Source: Coptodactyla brooksi
Lineage: Eukaryota > Arthropoda > Insecta > Coleoptera > Scarabaeidae
Reading direction: 5' to 3'
Assembly: GCA_033557675.1 (NCBI GenBank)
Contig: JAWQRM010000143.1
Location: 1-28,617, forward strand
DNA length: 28,617 bases
In this document: piece by piece, positions 10,471-20,289 of the stretch
How the letters are laid out: each line of letters starts with the position of its first letter
Position numbering within the stretch: the first letter of the stretch is position 1
The notes under the pieces: model-generated
Told to the model about the DNA's origin: nothing
The model's database searches: none
The model's input: the letters and a program-made list of their open reading frames with translations, nothing else
Made by a program: the position numbers and the translations under genes

Positions 10471-13429
10471 TAGGTTACCTGCGAATGTCACTTTAACAAT
10501 AGGAGGGTACCTATCGAACGATGAGGGGTCATGATAAAAGGAGACAATTTGTGGAAAGAAAGTTAATGAAAGGTTTAAGATGACGATTCAAATTTTGTTA
10601 AATGTAAATTAAATCAATAGTCTAATACTAATAGTTCTATTATAGTTATAATTTTTAGTTTGCAATTTTAAAAAGTCTACATTGTGTATAGGTAATAATA
10701 TTTTAGAAAATGCATACTTCGTTTTATCTTCGTTAATTACCTAACCTCTTGCCTATATTCCTACTTCCGTGGTTTCTACAGTTGTTCTTCATTCATCCCA
10801 CTTGCATCATATGTCAATATCTCAATCTCAGTATCTATGTTTCCAATTTTCTTATCGTGATGAGCACTGAACGAGTTAAGGATAATAATCTACTAGCGAA
10901 AGTGCCTGCCTTATCATAAAGTTAAATAAAAGAGGAATTTTAGCTTCAAATAAATTTACAAGAAAAAACAACAAAACACGCAACGTTAAACTGGGATTTA
11001 ATCCAGATTTGTGACCAAACAACGATTAAATCCTGACGAGCCAATAACGTTCACAAACTTTACGTCCACTATTACAATTTGTAAAAGGTACACCGCCACA
11101 TAATTTTTACGATGTAGGTTTCAGGGTATTTGTTTAACGATTGATACGTGGTAGTATATTTTTAATGTTTACATTTTGACTACAAAATGTTTGTAATTTT
11201 AATTGCCTGCCTGCCTGAATGCTACTACATTTTTATCATTCGAGTGTACAGTATTCACAGGATGGATAAGTGATCGATATTTTAAAACTCTTATAAATGT
11301 TTATGTTTATTACCAAAAATCCATGACTTAAAAATAATGTGTGTATCTTGTGTAATACTTATATTTTGCGTGTTTTAGGTATCTTATGTATTTTCTCATA
11401 AATTTCATGATAATTTTCTCCTATGATTTATCAAGAGAAAATCATAGGAGAAATTGAAGTATAGGTTACGGGAAAGTCTACTATAATATCTACACACTTC
11501 CATGTTCTGCTTCATTAGGAGCAGAACGTGAAAGACTTCCACTTTGTAAAAAATATAAAACGTTAATTCACTGCCAAGTCAATGCCTATATGTACTTTAT
11601 TCTTCTCTATTTACAGATATCGCATTCATTGTACAGAACACAAAAGAAACCACGTAATTTATGGTAATAAATTACACCAATGGAAATGAAATGTTTTGAA
11701 AGCCAACAGACATATCACATGTGTTACCAATTGTGAGAATTCAGATTTGCGAGTTCAGCAATAAAGTTTCCATTAGCATCTGTCTTTTTTTTCTAAAGCG
11801 ACAGAGGTAACGATACGGAAAATTTATTCATGATGGCCACGTCAATGTAAATTTAGCGCGCTTGTTTATCAATTTTTACGTTCACATGGACATCGTATAG
11901 CGGACAGAATCAGCTCTAAAATCTGCTACAACTGAAAGTAGTGACCTGACGAAAACAGATTTATTGTATGCTAATAAAACGGAGTTGCATAAAAAATGTT
12001 ATTTCGTACTAATTACGCTATTGGAAAATGTTACAGTTCCCAATCATATCAACGAACAAATGGATTTCGATAGCTTTTATCCTTGTTGCACGGATTTTGA
12101 CAGCTGGCACCATAAAGGTTAAAACTACTGAAATTATATTTTAAATATAACATAAACGCTATAACATCGAAACGTGCACCGAGTCATTTTTTAGTTTTGG
12201 TGACAGTTAAAACATACATTGTTTTAACTGTATTATTAAACCAAAGTTTCCAAATCCACAGGTATTGTCTATTTAAGAATACTGCACTGTTGCAACGCTA
12301 TACACTACAGAAAATACTATTGCGCTATTGTTTAGATTAGCTTAAAAACTTTCAAGTTTGGTAACTTTTGTTATAAAGATTGAATTATTATCGGGATGAG
12401 AGTATAAAAATCTAGTGTTTAAATATGGTAATGATAATACAAACATTTGGCGTGCGGTGAGTAAATCAAAAACAAATAAGACAAAAGTACTAAACTAAAT
12501 GTGTATTATTTATTAATGTAATACCTATGTGATGAATTTTACATTAATTGTTCATTTATTGGCGAGCATTACTCTTCCACTCTTCCTTTTGTGAACTAGT
12601 TTCAGTTTACGCTACCTTCAAACACCTACATACTTAGTATCATGTATGTTGCCCAGTTTTATTTGGTGTCAATGATAACTTATTCCTAGGAAGATGTTCA
12701 ATGAATAAGAAAACACCTAATTTCATAGGTTTTCCAATAATATACTACTGTAATACTGCCGTATAACATTCGCGTTTAAAATCGAAAACATTACTTTTTT
12801 GTCAGTTGTTAAACTGCTTGGTATATTTGGATAGTAATTAGTTGAAACTTATCTTAAACTGTACTCTCCACTATGTAAGCACTGTACTTTATAACATTAT
12901 GACAAGTGACCATTCTTCTGGGGACAGTTTAAGCAAAGGTTTTTTCTTTTTGCTAATATTTCAGTAGAACATTTTAGGCTTTATATACTAAAAGAACAGT
13001 AAACTAAATCACAGGTAGCTAAATTTGATTGTTGAAATATATTACATTATTTGATACTCTAAAGAACTTTACTCTATTTCAGAATGATGATCTGAAATAT
13101 TAGTATCATGAAAAGGCAATTTTGTTTCCTATTTGTTCTGTTCTCGGAAGAATTTTGATTTACGAAATAATATTGCTCGTCTGTCAATTTACAGGCAAAC
13201 GATAGTTCACTGTGATTAGGGATACCTCCAATTTCAAGAAAAAAATGTAGATTACCAAGCTCAACAAAAACCCAACATTTAAAATCTGTTATTACTAGTT
13301 CTTAACAACTAACAGTTTCTAATTGTTAAAACTTTAAATTTTAACCACGATTTTAATATACAACAAAACGTAAATCTACTACATCACATACGAAAAACAA
13401 ATATTTTTGAGATTATAGAAGCATATGAA
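10471..13429. other. Long AT-rich non-coding stretch with small hairpins
   Basis: No gene or transposon protein was recognised in almost 3 kb. Two perfect hairpins stand out: 11415-11453 (15-base arms TTTCTCCTATGATTT/AAATCATAGGAGAAA) and 12203-12231 (12-base arms ACAGTTAAAACA/TGTTTTAACTGT, 5-base loop). A weaker one lies near 11496-11540 around TTCTGCT/AGCAGAA. They may be remnants of miniature palindromic elements, but nothing else identifies them. Confidence 0.5.
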
Positions 13430-14160
13430 ATCGATAAATTTAAACACACCAAACCACGAATAAAATACCTGAACGAACAAATTAACATTCCTCTCACACA
13501 TTTATACACCTACTTACAAAATCCATATAATATATAACACCAAGCCCAATTTCATGTACAAAATATTCCCGCTAAAACACATTCCTCCCCACCATAATAT
13601 ATCGCACCACAAGTGGCCACCCACGCATAGCAATAGACGCTTACTCAACACGTATTAACTCGAAACAGTACAGAACCCACAATATAGAACACAAACTACA
13701 CTATACAACAATCTCAGACATAACCACGGTAAGATAACAATATTAAAATTTCATCTACATACATTAACCCACTACCACATTGTTGTACAAATTATACTAC
13801 ACCACAATTACAGACGACAAATTATGTCCAACAACCCAAATAAACCAACAACAATCTGACGTATAAGGTAAAAAACAAAATAAATAAACTTCCATCAACA
13901 TACAATAAGTTATATAACCTAATATAAACAGACAGTCTAAAACCAAATGTATCTATAACTACAATGTTATTTTAGCTACTGGCAATGTCATAATATTAAC
14001 CAGCTGAAGTCCGCTTTAATTTGTCATCAAAACCTAACTGTATATAAAAAACCTATAATATTACATTCACACATATCAAAATACATAACTCACTCACAAT
14101 TAATATAATCGTCTCATAATAACAATAATAACAACGAGTAATATAAATAAATAACATGAC
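13430..14160. other. Strand-asymmetric, G-poor non-coding stretch
   Basis: The plus strand is nearly devoid of G while keeping C. By hand count, 13441-13620 holds 55 C and 10 G, and the bias continues to about 14160. Neighbouring DNA does not show this. No reading frame of known family was found on either strand. Such skew can come from a transposon untranslated region, transcription- or replication-linked mutation, or targeted deamination; the sequence alone cannot decide. Confidence 0.6.
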
Positions 14161-14163
14161 AAT

Positions 14164-14262
14164 ATGAATCTTACAGAAGCTTCTGAGGATGGTCCTAAAA
14201 AGCCGAAACCGGCCAGGCAAAATAAAGAAAAGATAAATAAAATAAACCAGAAGGGTATTATT
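14164..14262 (+). other. Possible retroelement 3' tail with CTGAGGA...GAAAC motif
   Basis: Around 14180-14215 the sequence reads CTGAGGATGGTCC, a short A-rich loop, AAGCC, then GAAACCGGCC. It is followed by an A-rich tail with TAAA/TAAAA steps to about 14250. CTGANGA plus GAAAC are the core boxes of the hammerhead ribozyme found at the ends of Penelope-like elements and some other retroelements. The stem II pairing is only about three base pairs, and no proper cleavage triplet or helix I could be drawn. It is best read as a decayed retroelement end. Confidence 0.3.
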
Positions 14263-14526
14263 TACGACAATATCTATAAAGTTAGGAAGATGAATTATTT
14301 AATTCCTTTTTGGTAGTAGGTCTCATTACAATTTATAGTACACAACATCATGGCTCTGATGTACATCTAAGCTCCACTTCTTGACGCGTGTCTGGGTTTG
14401 TGCCTTGATTGGATTAATATAATTCCTGCTATCAGCCTCTTCAAATGGTAAATGCGAACGTAAGATGCAAATGTGTTACGTAAAATAATATATAAATACA
14501 TAACCGCTTGCAAATGAGAACATTCC

Positions 14527-14581
14527 CCTGAAACGTATTTCTTTCAGAAATACGTTTTTTCTTTTAGAAATACGTTTCAGG
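14527..14581. repeat. Perfect 16-base-arm hairpin
   Basis: CCTGAAACGTATTTCT at 14527-14542 pairs perfectly with AGAAATACGTTTCAGG at 14566-14581. A third half-arm (AGAAATACGT) lies in the loop. It sits a few bases outside the long inverted arm starting at about 14588. Confidence 0.85.
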
Positions 14582-14587
14582 TGAATT

Positions 14588-16541
14588 ATAATAACCTTAA
14601 GATTTTTTAAATAATTTGAATTTTACCAAAAGCTAACCTTTTTCATGTTTTAAATACTTAAGAAGTATTTAAGTTAAGTAAACAAAATTTGCAGTGCAGT
14701 GTAACAATAGATTGTATTTTTTATCACAATCAAAACAAACTTGCGATCTTACACAGGGTATCCAAAAATTAAAACGAATCAAATGAGAACTTTAAGTGGT
14801 TAGAACTTCATTACTTTAAATAGAGTGCCACATTTTTTAACTTAGCAAGAAATGTAATTTTTAATTACCTATCGAATGGTATTACGGTATTTATAGCTAA
14901 GTCCCGTTTTTACAGAATGTGCCAAATAATCGTTTGTTGCAACATTTGGTGTTTTTCAATTAAAAATTCTAAATAATATATCAACGATGACATAAAACAG
15001 AAGCAAAATATATAAAGGTGTATGAAATGTCGACCGCCCATTTCCAGGTATTACAAATTCTTTTTCCAAAACCACTGCTAACTCAAGCTAACATTTGCGA
15101 GGTTACAGCTTCAGCTCCTCTAAGACTATGTGTATTTTCATATCGTGTGGTATTGTTGGAGGCGTATTATAGACAAATCCTTTTCTGTATCCCTATAGAA
15201 AAAAAATTAAGTCCGGAGATCTGGGGGGCCAATTTGAAATCCATTTCGTCCAATCCACATGTTTTGAAAGTAGGCATTTAAAAACTGTCGAACCTCGATA
15301 TGATAATGAGGCGGAGCTCCATCCAATTGAAGCGAGATGGTTGTTCTAATGTTTAAAGGGACTTCTTCTAATAATACTGGGAGTTGGTTTAAAAGAAAAT
15401 CGAGAAACATCAGACTATTTAAACGTCCTTCAAAGAAATAGGGTCCAATTAAATATGGGTCGAGTATTCCACCCCACACATGAAAGGACCACCTACTCTG
15501 ATTTCTCATGTCTCTGCATTCATGCGGATTCGAATCAGAATAGTCATAATAGTTGTGTTTATTCACTAGACTATTCTTATGAAAAGTACATTCGTCACTA
15601 AATAAAACATTATCAAAAAAGTTTTCATTTATCTAACACCCACATGCAAAATTCAGTTTGGTTGTCAAAATCATTTCCATAAAGTTCTTGGCAAATCTCG
15701 ATTTTATAACGATGAAATCTGTTTTGTAAGAATTCTTAAAATACTTGCTTGACTAATATTAGTATTTTGATATCCGGTTTTGATTAATATTGGGATTTTC
15801 GATAACTGAACGAATTACCGTAAAAACATTTTCTTCATCTTCAGTGACAGGTTTTCTTGTAATGGGTTTCTTATTGCTGACACTTCCACTTTCCTTAAAC
15901 TGGTTTAATAATCTCTCAAAAACGACTGGCTTAGGATGATTTCTTTCGGAAAACCTTTGTGCATAAACTCGAGAAGCCAATAAACAGTTTTTATGACATT
16001 CTCCAAGTATAAAAATCATATCAATACGCTCTTCTTTTGGGTAAATCTTCATATTGACTAAGCAACACCACAACAATATTCAAACAATAAGGATCTAAAC
16101 GGCCACAATAAAAAAATAATACCACTCTAACAAAAACACACTTTACGGACTGAAGTGATAAACAAAATGAATTATCTGACATTTCTAAATACCATAGGCA
16201 ACTAGATACGTTAGAACTTTTACATACAAATATCAAATGTTCCAAAAAACGATTATTTCGCGTATTCTGTAAAAACGGGAAGACTTAGCTATGACCACCT
16301 TAATACCATTCGATATGTAGCCACTTAAAGTTTTGATTTGATTAGTTTTAATTTTTGGACGCCCTGTATAAGATGGTGAGTTTATTATAAGTGGGAAAAC
16401 AAACATGATCTATTGTTACACTTCACTGTAAATTACGCTTACACAACTTAAATACTTTATAAGTATTTGAAACATGAAGATTAGGTTAAATTTTAATAAA
16501 ATTCAAATTATTTAAAAAGCCTTAAGGTTTAGGTATTATAA
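14588..16541 (-). mobile_element. Mariner-like element with 311-365 base inverted arms
   Basis: The arm at 14588-14952 is the imperfect reverse complement of 16231-16541. Matching blocks include TTTTTAAATAATTTGAATTT, a GTATTTAAG block, AGTGTAACAATAGAT, CAAAAATTAAAAC, AACTTTAAGTGG, ATCGAATGGTATTA, and CCGTTTTTACAGAAT. The left arm has about 55 extra bases (near 14815-14870). Within the arms, ACAGGGTATCC (near 14754) and TACAGGGCGTCC (minus strand, near 16372) look like ordinary mariner termini. The pairing nevertheless continues about 165 bases further out on both sides. The interior carries a minus-strand transposase relic. Confidence 0.85.
15010..16052 (-). pseudogene. Decayed Tc1/mariner-superfamily transposase lacking the third Asp
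   Basis: ATG at 16052-16050 begins MKIYPKEERIDMIFILGE, and a helix-turn-helix follows (NHPKPVVFERLLNQF). Downstream come VLFSDECTFHKN near 15600, WGGILDPYLIGPYFFEGRL, LQLDGAPPHY near 15310, WIGRNG near 15250, then after a frameshift WPPRSPDLIFFL. Relatives read SPDLTPLDFFLWG; the four residues TPLD, including the third catalytic Asp, are deleted and a stop follows. The first two Asp residues are intact. The C-terminus (LEMGGRHFIHLY) ends near 15010 in another frame. Stops or frameshifts also lie near 15760, 15635 and 15100. It fills the inside of the 14588-16541 element, so it is that element's own enzyme. Confidence 0.88.
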
Positions 16542-17159
16542 ACCTTATTAAAATGGATGCTTATTTTGATTGGAGAATTCAAAAATTCAATAATAAATAG
16601 GGGGTTCTATTTAAAAAAGCACAACTTTGATACTTTTAGGGCTTTTGATACACCCTTACAAAGTAACCATAATAGACCGCTATATATCCCAAAAGTTAAA
16701 CTTTTTGGAAGTCACGTATTATGCCACAATATTCCGTACCGTACGGCGTGAATAACCCTGTATTGAAACTTTCTTGTCGAAACGATCAATCCACTTTTGG
16801 AAAGTTTCGAATTATATTGTCTTTAAATTGGAAAATGGCCTATTCAAAGTCTTTTGAGAAACACCTATCCGCCCATCTTTAACAAAGGTATATCAAAAGG
16901 TTTCAAACACCACTGTTGCTGCGCAAAATAGCCCACTACTATGTACCCTTATGCTAACAGAACTATTTAGTTATCAGTATGTGCGCCTTCGGCCAGTTTT
17001 TTACTCTGATTCATGCACGAAGGAAAATTCCATAAAGCAATAATAATTAAATAGCTACAATCATTATTTTAATTAATAATGATTTCCTTCTGTTGTATAT
17101 GAGTACCGAAAGCAAGTAAGCAATTTTTTAGCTTTTAATTAAATAATAAAATAAATTTA
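16542..17159. other. Non-coding stretch, no gene seen
   Basis: No homology, RNA gene or notable repeat seen. A short open frame at 16557-16751 has no family features. Confidence 0.5.
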
Positions 17160-17230
17160 CTTTCAAGCAGATTTCAAACCTGCGACCTTCAGCTTCCACA
17201 TCACCTGTTCCACCTTTCAGCTATCTAAGG
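17160..17230 (-). repeat. tRNA-like relic, probably from a SINE or tRNA pseudogene
   Basis: Read on the minus strand, the 71 bases hold an A-box-like TAGCTGAAAGGTGGAACAG and a B-box-like GGTTTGAAATC. The T arm is foldable (GCAGG, TTTGAAA, TCTGC, with one G-U pair) and the acceptor ends are partly paired. The anticodon stem does not pair, so it is not a working tRNA gene. Internal RNA polymerase III boxes of this kind are the heads of tRNA-derived SINEs. No SINE body was recognised beyond the T arm. Confidence 0.45.
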
Positions 17231-17418
17231 TGTTTTTTAGTTGTTCAGAAAATCATTGTCTTGTTTCACCCCGTTTGAAAACCCGAACTCACCGCTAGCT
17301 CGCTGAATGAGTACACTGTGTCATGTTTCCTTATAACCAGGTATGTATAGTAAAAGGGTGTACATATTTAATATCTATGTAGATCTATGTAGATATGTAG
17401 AGCTCGGATTTCTAAGCA

Positions 17419-17743
17419 TTAACACGTTAAACGCCATGGGGGTCACCGGTGACCTCACCCTTCCTCTATCATAGCGCCATGGGGGTCACCGGTGACCTCA
17501 ACGTATAGTCATTCAAACTACTTTTTCTCGCCGCCGGCCATACTGACTGTTACTTTATTCGTACTCCGTGACCGGCACGGCGCTGTAGAACTATACTGCT
17601 ATGTATTTGACTGTAACTATGTAACCCATGTACAGAATTGAATAAAACTTATTTTCTATACGTATCGTAACATAATAAACAAATTACGACCGTGTAGTAT
17701 TTTTACGATTTTTATTTTTTTCTATCGGCGTTTAACGTGTTAA
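17419..17743. mobile_element. TTAA-flanked miniature element (piggyBac-like MITE)
   Basis: TTAA at 17419-17422 and at 17740-17743 flank 317 bases with perfect 13-base inverted ends (CACGTTAAACGCC at 17423-17435, GGCGTTTAACGTG at 17727-17739). TTAA duplication is the hallmark of piggyBac-superfamily insertion. The element has no transposase, so it would depend on an enzyme encoded elsewhere. A 26-base segment beginning CGCCATGGGGGTCACC occurs twice (17432-17457 and 17475-17500), each with the perfect palindrome GGTCACCGGTGACC. Confidence 0.85.
17432..17500. repeat. Direct repeat carrying a 14-base palindrome in the TTAA element
   Basis: Two identical 26-base copies with a period of 43 bases, each containing GGTCACCGGTGACC. 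The copy next to the left terminus partly overlaps it (CGCC is shared). Subterminal repeats of this kind can be transposase binding sites in piggyBac relatives; that role is inferred. Confidence 0.8.
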
Positions 17744-17899
17744 GCTTATTATAAATATTATAAGCAGATACATTATCTATTAAAATGTGTACGAATTGTG
17801 TAAAAATAAGTACATTAGCGCCAAATGACTTATTATTACACAATTCGTACACATTTTAATAGAAAATGTATCTGCTTTTAATATTTATAATAAGCTTAA
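17740..17899. repeat. Hairpin with 64-base arms
   Basis: The arm 17740-17803 (starting TTAAGCTTATTATAAATATT and including AAAATGTGTACGAATTGTGT) pairs with 17836-17899 with only a few mismatches. The loop is about 32 bases. The left arm begins at the right-hand TTAA of the nested miniature element, which shows where that element landed. Confidence 0.9.
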
Positions 17900-17933
17900 T
17901 AAAGTTGAGGGTTTGTAACCTTTGGCTTGTAGC

Positions 17934-18008
17934 AAAGTAAACTGAGTCACCACTACGTCAAAATTTGTATAGAACAAATTTTGGCGTAGTGGTGACTCAG
18001 CTTACTTT
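17934..18008. repeat. Hairpin with 35-base arms
   Basis: The arm 17934-17968 (AAAGTAAACTGAGTCACCAC, then TACGTC) pairs with 17974-18008 with about two mismatches around a 5-base loop. It lies directly inside the right end of the foldback element. Confidence 0.9.
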
Positions 18009-18224
18009 AATAAGCTTAGTGCTTAAAAATCCGGACTCTGGTGATATGTATATCCTGTAGGTAATTACACTTCGTCTCATAGGGATATTGAATTCTCGTC
18101 TGATTCGTTGGACGATTCGGACAATTCCGAAGATCACAATTAGCTAGAGAATCGAAAGATGAACCATACAGCACTAGGTACGTAGATTCCCTAAGAGCGT
18201 TGACAAACACACAACAGCTTCAGA

Positions 18225-18599
18225 ATGTCCGTTTTTACAACCGTTGAGAGGATTCAAATTATCAAGTGGTATTTGAGCAGCAGTTCTTCGGAAGACGTTG
18301 TAAATTTATTCGCAGTTGCTTTCTAACATCGTCCAATTCCATCACATCGAACAATATTGCGTATTGTCAATCTGTTCGAAACGATAGATTGTATGACAAG
18401 ATGTCGCCAATGCCACTTGAAGATGCGTGACCCTCGACAACCTCAATTGAAGCCTGAAAAAGAATTTTAATTAGCTCAAAATAAAAATGATTAAAGCTCA
18501 TCAAATTGTTACTCCAGAAATGCTCTCCAGTGTAAGGAGACATTTCTACAATTTTATTATTTGGCGAAATTAGAAGGTATCTTTGAATATTTCATCTAG
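18225..18599 (+). pseudogene. DD41D-type transposase relic with catalytic core deleted
   Basis: ATG 18225 starts an N-terminal helix-turn-helix domain like that at 4104: VERIQIIKWYLSSSSSEDVV, then NLFAVAF, a TAA stop at 18324-18326, then HRPIPSHRTILRIVNLFET and a CRQCH motif. After RDPRQPQLKPEKE and a stop near 18468, the sequence jumps to the extreme C-terminus: IVTPEMLSSVRRHFY (compare ITPEMLANVR at 5020), then in a shifted frame LAKLEGIFEYFI with TAG at 18597-18599. All DDE motifs, about 200 residues, are missing between about 18480 and 18505. The retained start and end make this an internally deleted copy. Confidence 0.85.
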
Positions 18600-19219
18600 T
18601 TTTATTTTTAAATTTTAGAATTATATTATATAAGAGTGATCTTTTATTTTAGAAAGAATGAAGTTTTTGTTTGTCCGTCGAACTTAAAGTTCGAAAAGAG
18701 ATACATAAACATTTATTGTTGATAGTTACAAAATAAGTGTACATAGAACGATATCAAGCAGTGCTAGCTTGACATCGCACGCGCACGCGCGGAGAAACAG
18801 GTACTGGCAGACGTTGGCTGGTGGGGTAAAATGGGGGTCACAAATTCGTGGTGGGAGTCATGTGTATTTCTGATATGAGATGACCAAAATTTAGTTTTAT
18901 TTTTAAATATTATTAGAATTATTTTATTTTAGAGTGACCTTTTATTTTAGTAAGAATGAAGTTTTTGTTTGTCCGTCGAACTTAAACGTTCGAAAAGAGA
19001 TAAATAATTATTTTTAGTAATTAAAAAATAAGTATACATAAGACGATGTCAAGCAGCACTAGCATGTACCTCCTCCAGGAACATCAGAATATTACTAATC
19101 ACTCACAGGGTAGATCGGGGTACAGGCAGTCATGGACTCGTGGGTTTAGAGACGGCGTCACAAGCTCGTGGTGGGGGGACATGTGTGATTCTGCTATGAG
19201 ACGATCAAGATTTTTTTAA
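18598..19219. repeat. Two-copy diverged tandem repeat of about 300 bases
   Basis: Unit one (18598-18892) and unit two (18893-19219) share AGTTTTATTTTTAAAT, then GAATGAAGTTTTTGTTTGTC with CGTCGAACTTAAA, then GAAAAGAGATA, AATAAGT, GTCAAGCAG and a right part with TCGTGGTGGG, CATGTGT and ATGAGA. Unit one has a CGCACGCGCACGCGCGG tract at about 18777-18792 that unit two lacks. Each unit carries a small palindrome around CGAAC...GTTCG. Unit one overlaps the stop codon of the transposase relic by two bases, so the units may derive from the 3' flank or terminal region of that element. Confidence 0.75.
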
Positions 19220-20222
19220 TCAGTTTATAACTGTATATAGTATAGTTATAAATACGTATATAACATACACAACATATGTGCCAAACTTTCCAAACTCAAC
19301 AGCACAAATTTATGTGCGTAATGGGTATTAATATAATATTTATTGCGGATTTTAAAAAGTAAGATTCATTCTTTTCCCTACATTGCTGTCTTTTGTGTTC
19401 AGTATTATGTTTATAAATACGGCATGCGATGGACTAAATTATTGTGATCTTGACTTACTTGTGTTAGTTGAATCAAGATATGTGTTAAATAAACTGTGAC
19501 GCATTCTCAAGGTCAAAATACTAATATGCATATCAATATTAGAATCAATAGTTATTGTTCACAAGAACTTACTGTTTCTTTCTGTTTAAGCTTATATATA
19601 ATATTTACAATGAGCCATTAAGTATTTTATACTACGTATATTACGAAGATTCAGTGCGAGGAATAACTTAACAAATCTCATATCTCGTTGAAAGTGCAGG
19701 AATAATCAGTATTTTCTGAAGAAAAGAAATTTTCAACGAAACCATTTTTATCAAACAGAAATTGATCAGAGAAGACTAGTTGAATACAGATAGTTCAAGT
19801 AAACGTATTTTTTCACACTTATTTTATTCAGAAAAATACATCGGACAAAAATTACACAGGTTTTAAAGTTGAAAATCTAACTATTTTCAGCTATTTTTTG
19901 ATCTAATTTAAATTTTTAGTATAACCTCCTCTACACTGTTGCATTTTAGAATTTTAGCTTGAATTTATGAATTACTTTATTTTACTACTTTATTCCTATT
20001 ACTTGTATTCGTTATTATTAGAATTATATCCATTTACTTCTTTAATATCATGTGTGGTTTATATAAGAATAAATCAATATTACTATATTACTATTATTAA
20101 TGATACATCTGGTCCAGAGAAGATCGTTCGTTTTTGGCATTTTCTGGGACAATTTACATCTGCGATACCTCAGAAATCTTCACTTACCCCTGTACTCAAC
20201 AAGATAGAAGATTAAAAGTATT
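19220..20222. other. AT-rich non-coding stretch, no gene seen
   Basis: Nothing recognised on either strand. A short open frame at 19967-20215 is low-complexity (Tyr/Leu/Ile-rich) at its start and shows no family signature. Confidence 0.5.
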
Positions 20223-20265
20223 ATCTCGAACTAACCATTATCGTTAGAAATGGTTAGTTCGAGAT
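20223..20265. repeat. Perfect 16-base-arm hairpin
   Basis: ATCTCGAACTAACCAT at 20223-20238 pairs perfectly with ATGGTTAGTTCGAGAT at 20250-20265 around an 11-base loop. It stands alone and has no T-rich end to suggest a terminator; it may be a palindromic mini-element remnant. Confidence 0.85.
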
Positions 20266-20289
20266 ATGCATAATAAAATGTGGAGGTTT

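Larger units (their letters stand above)
17400..18038. mobile_element. Foldback element with inverted ends, several hairpins and a nested insertion
   Basis: The left end at 17400 (GAGCTCGGATTTCTAAGCA) is the near reverse complement of the right end at 18009-18038, which on the minus strand reads GAGTCCGGATTTTTAAGCAC. After removing the TTAA element at 17423-17739 and one TTAA, the left end continues as TTAAGCTTATTATAA, also matching the right end (TAAGCTTATTA). Inside are two further long hairpins. There is no coding sequence. This layout suits a non-autonomous foldback or multi-hairpin MITE of unknown class. Confidence 0.65.

Noticed and set aside
14178..14215. Functional hammerhead ribozyme
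   Set aside because: Stem II is about three pairs, helix I is missing, and there is no NUH cleavage triplet in the right place; kept only as a low-confidence motif.
15018..15281. Plus-strand 87-codon frame
   Set aside because: It lies antisense to the transposase C-terminus (WPPRSPDL and following).
16557..16751. Plus-strand 64-codon frame
   Set aside because: No family features, AT-rich composition, and no neighbouring signals of a gene.
17160..17230. Functional tRNA gene
   Set aside because: The anticodon stem does not pair and the acceptor stem has mismatches.
19967..20215. Plus-strand 82-codon frame
   Set aside because: Low-complexity Tyr/Leu/Ile start typical of AT-rich DNA; no domain.
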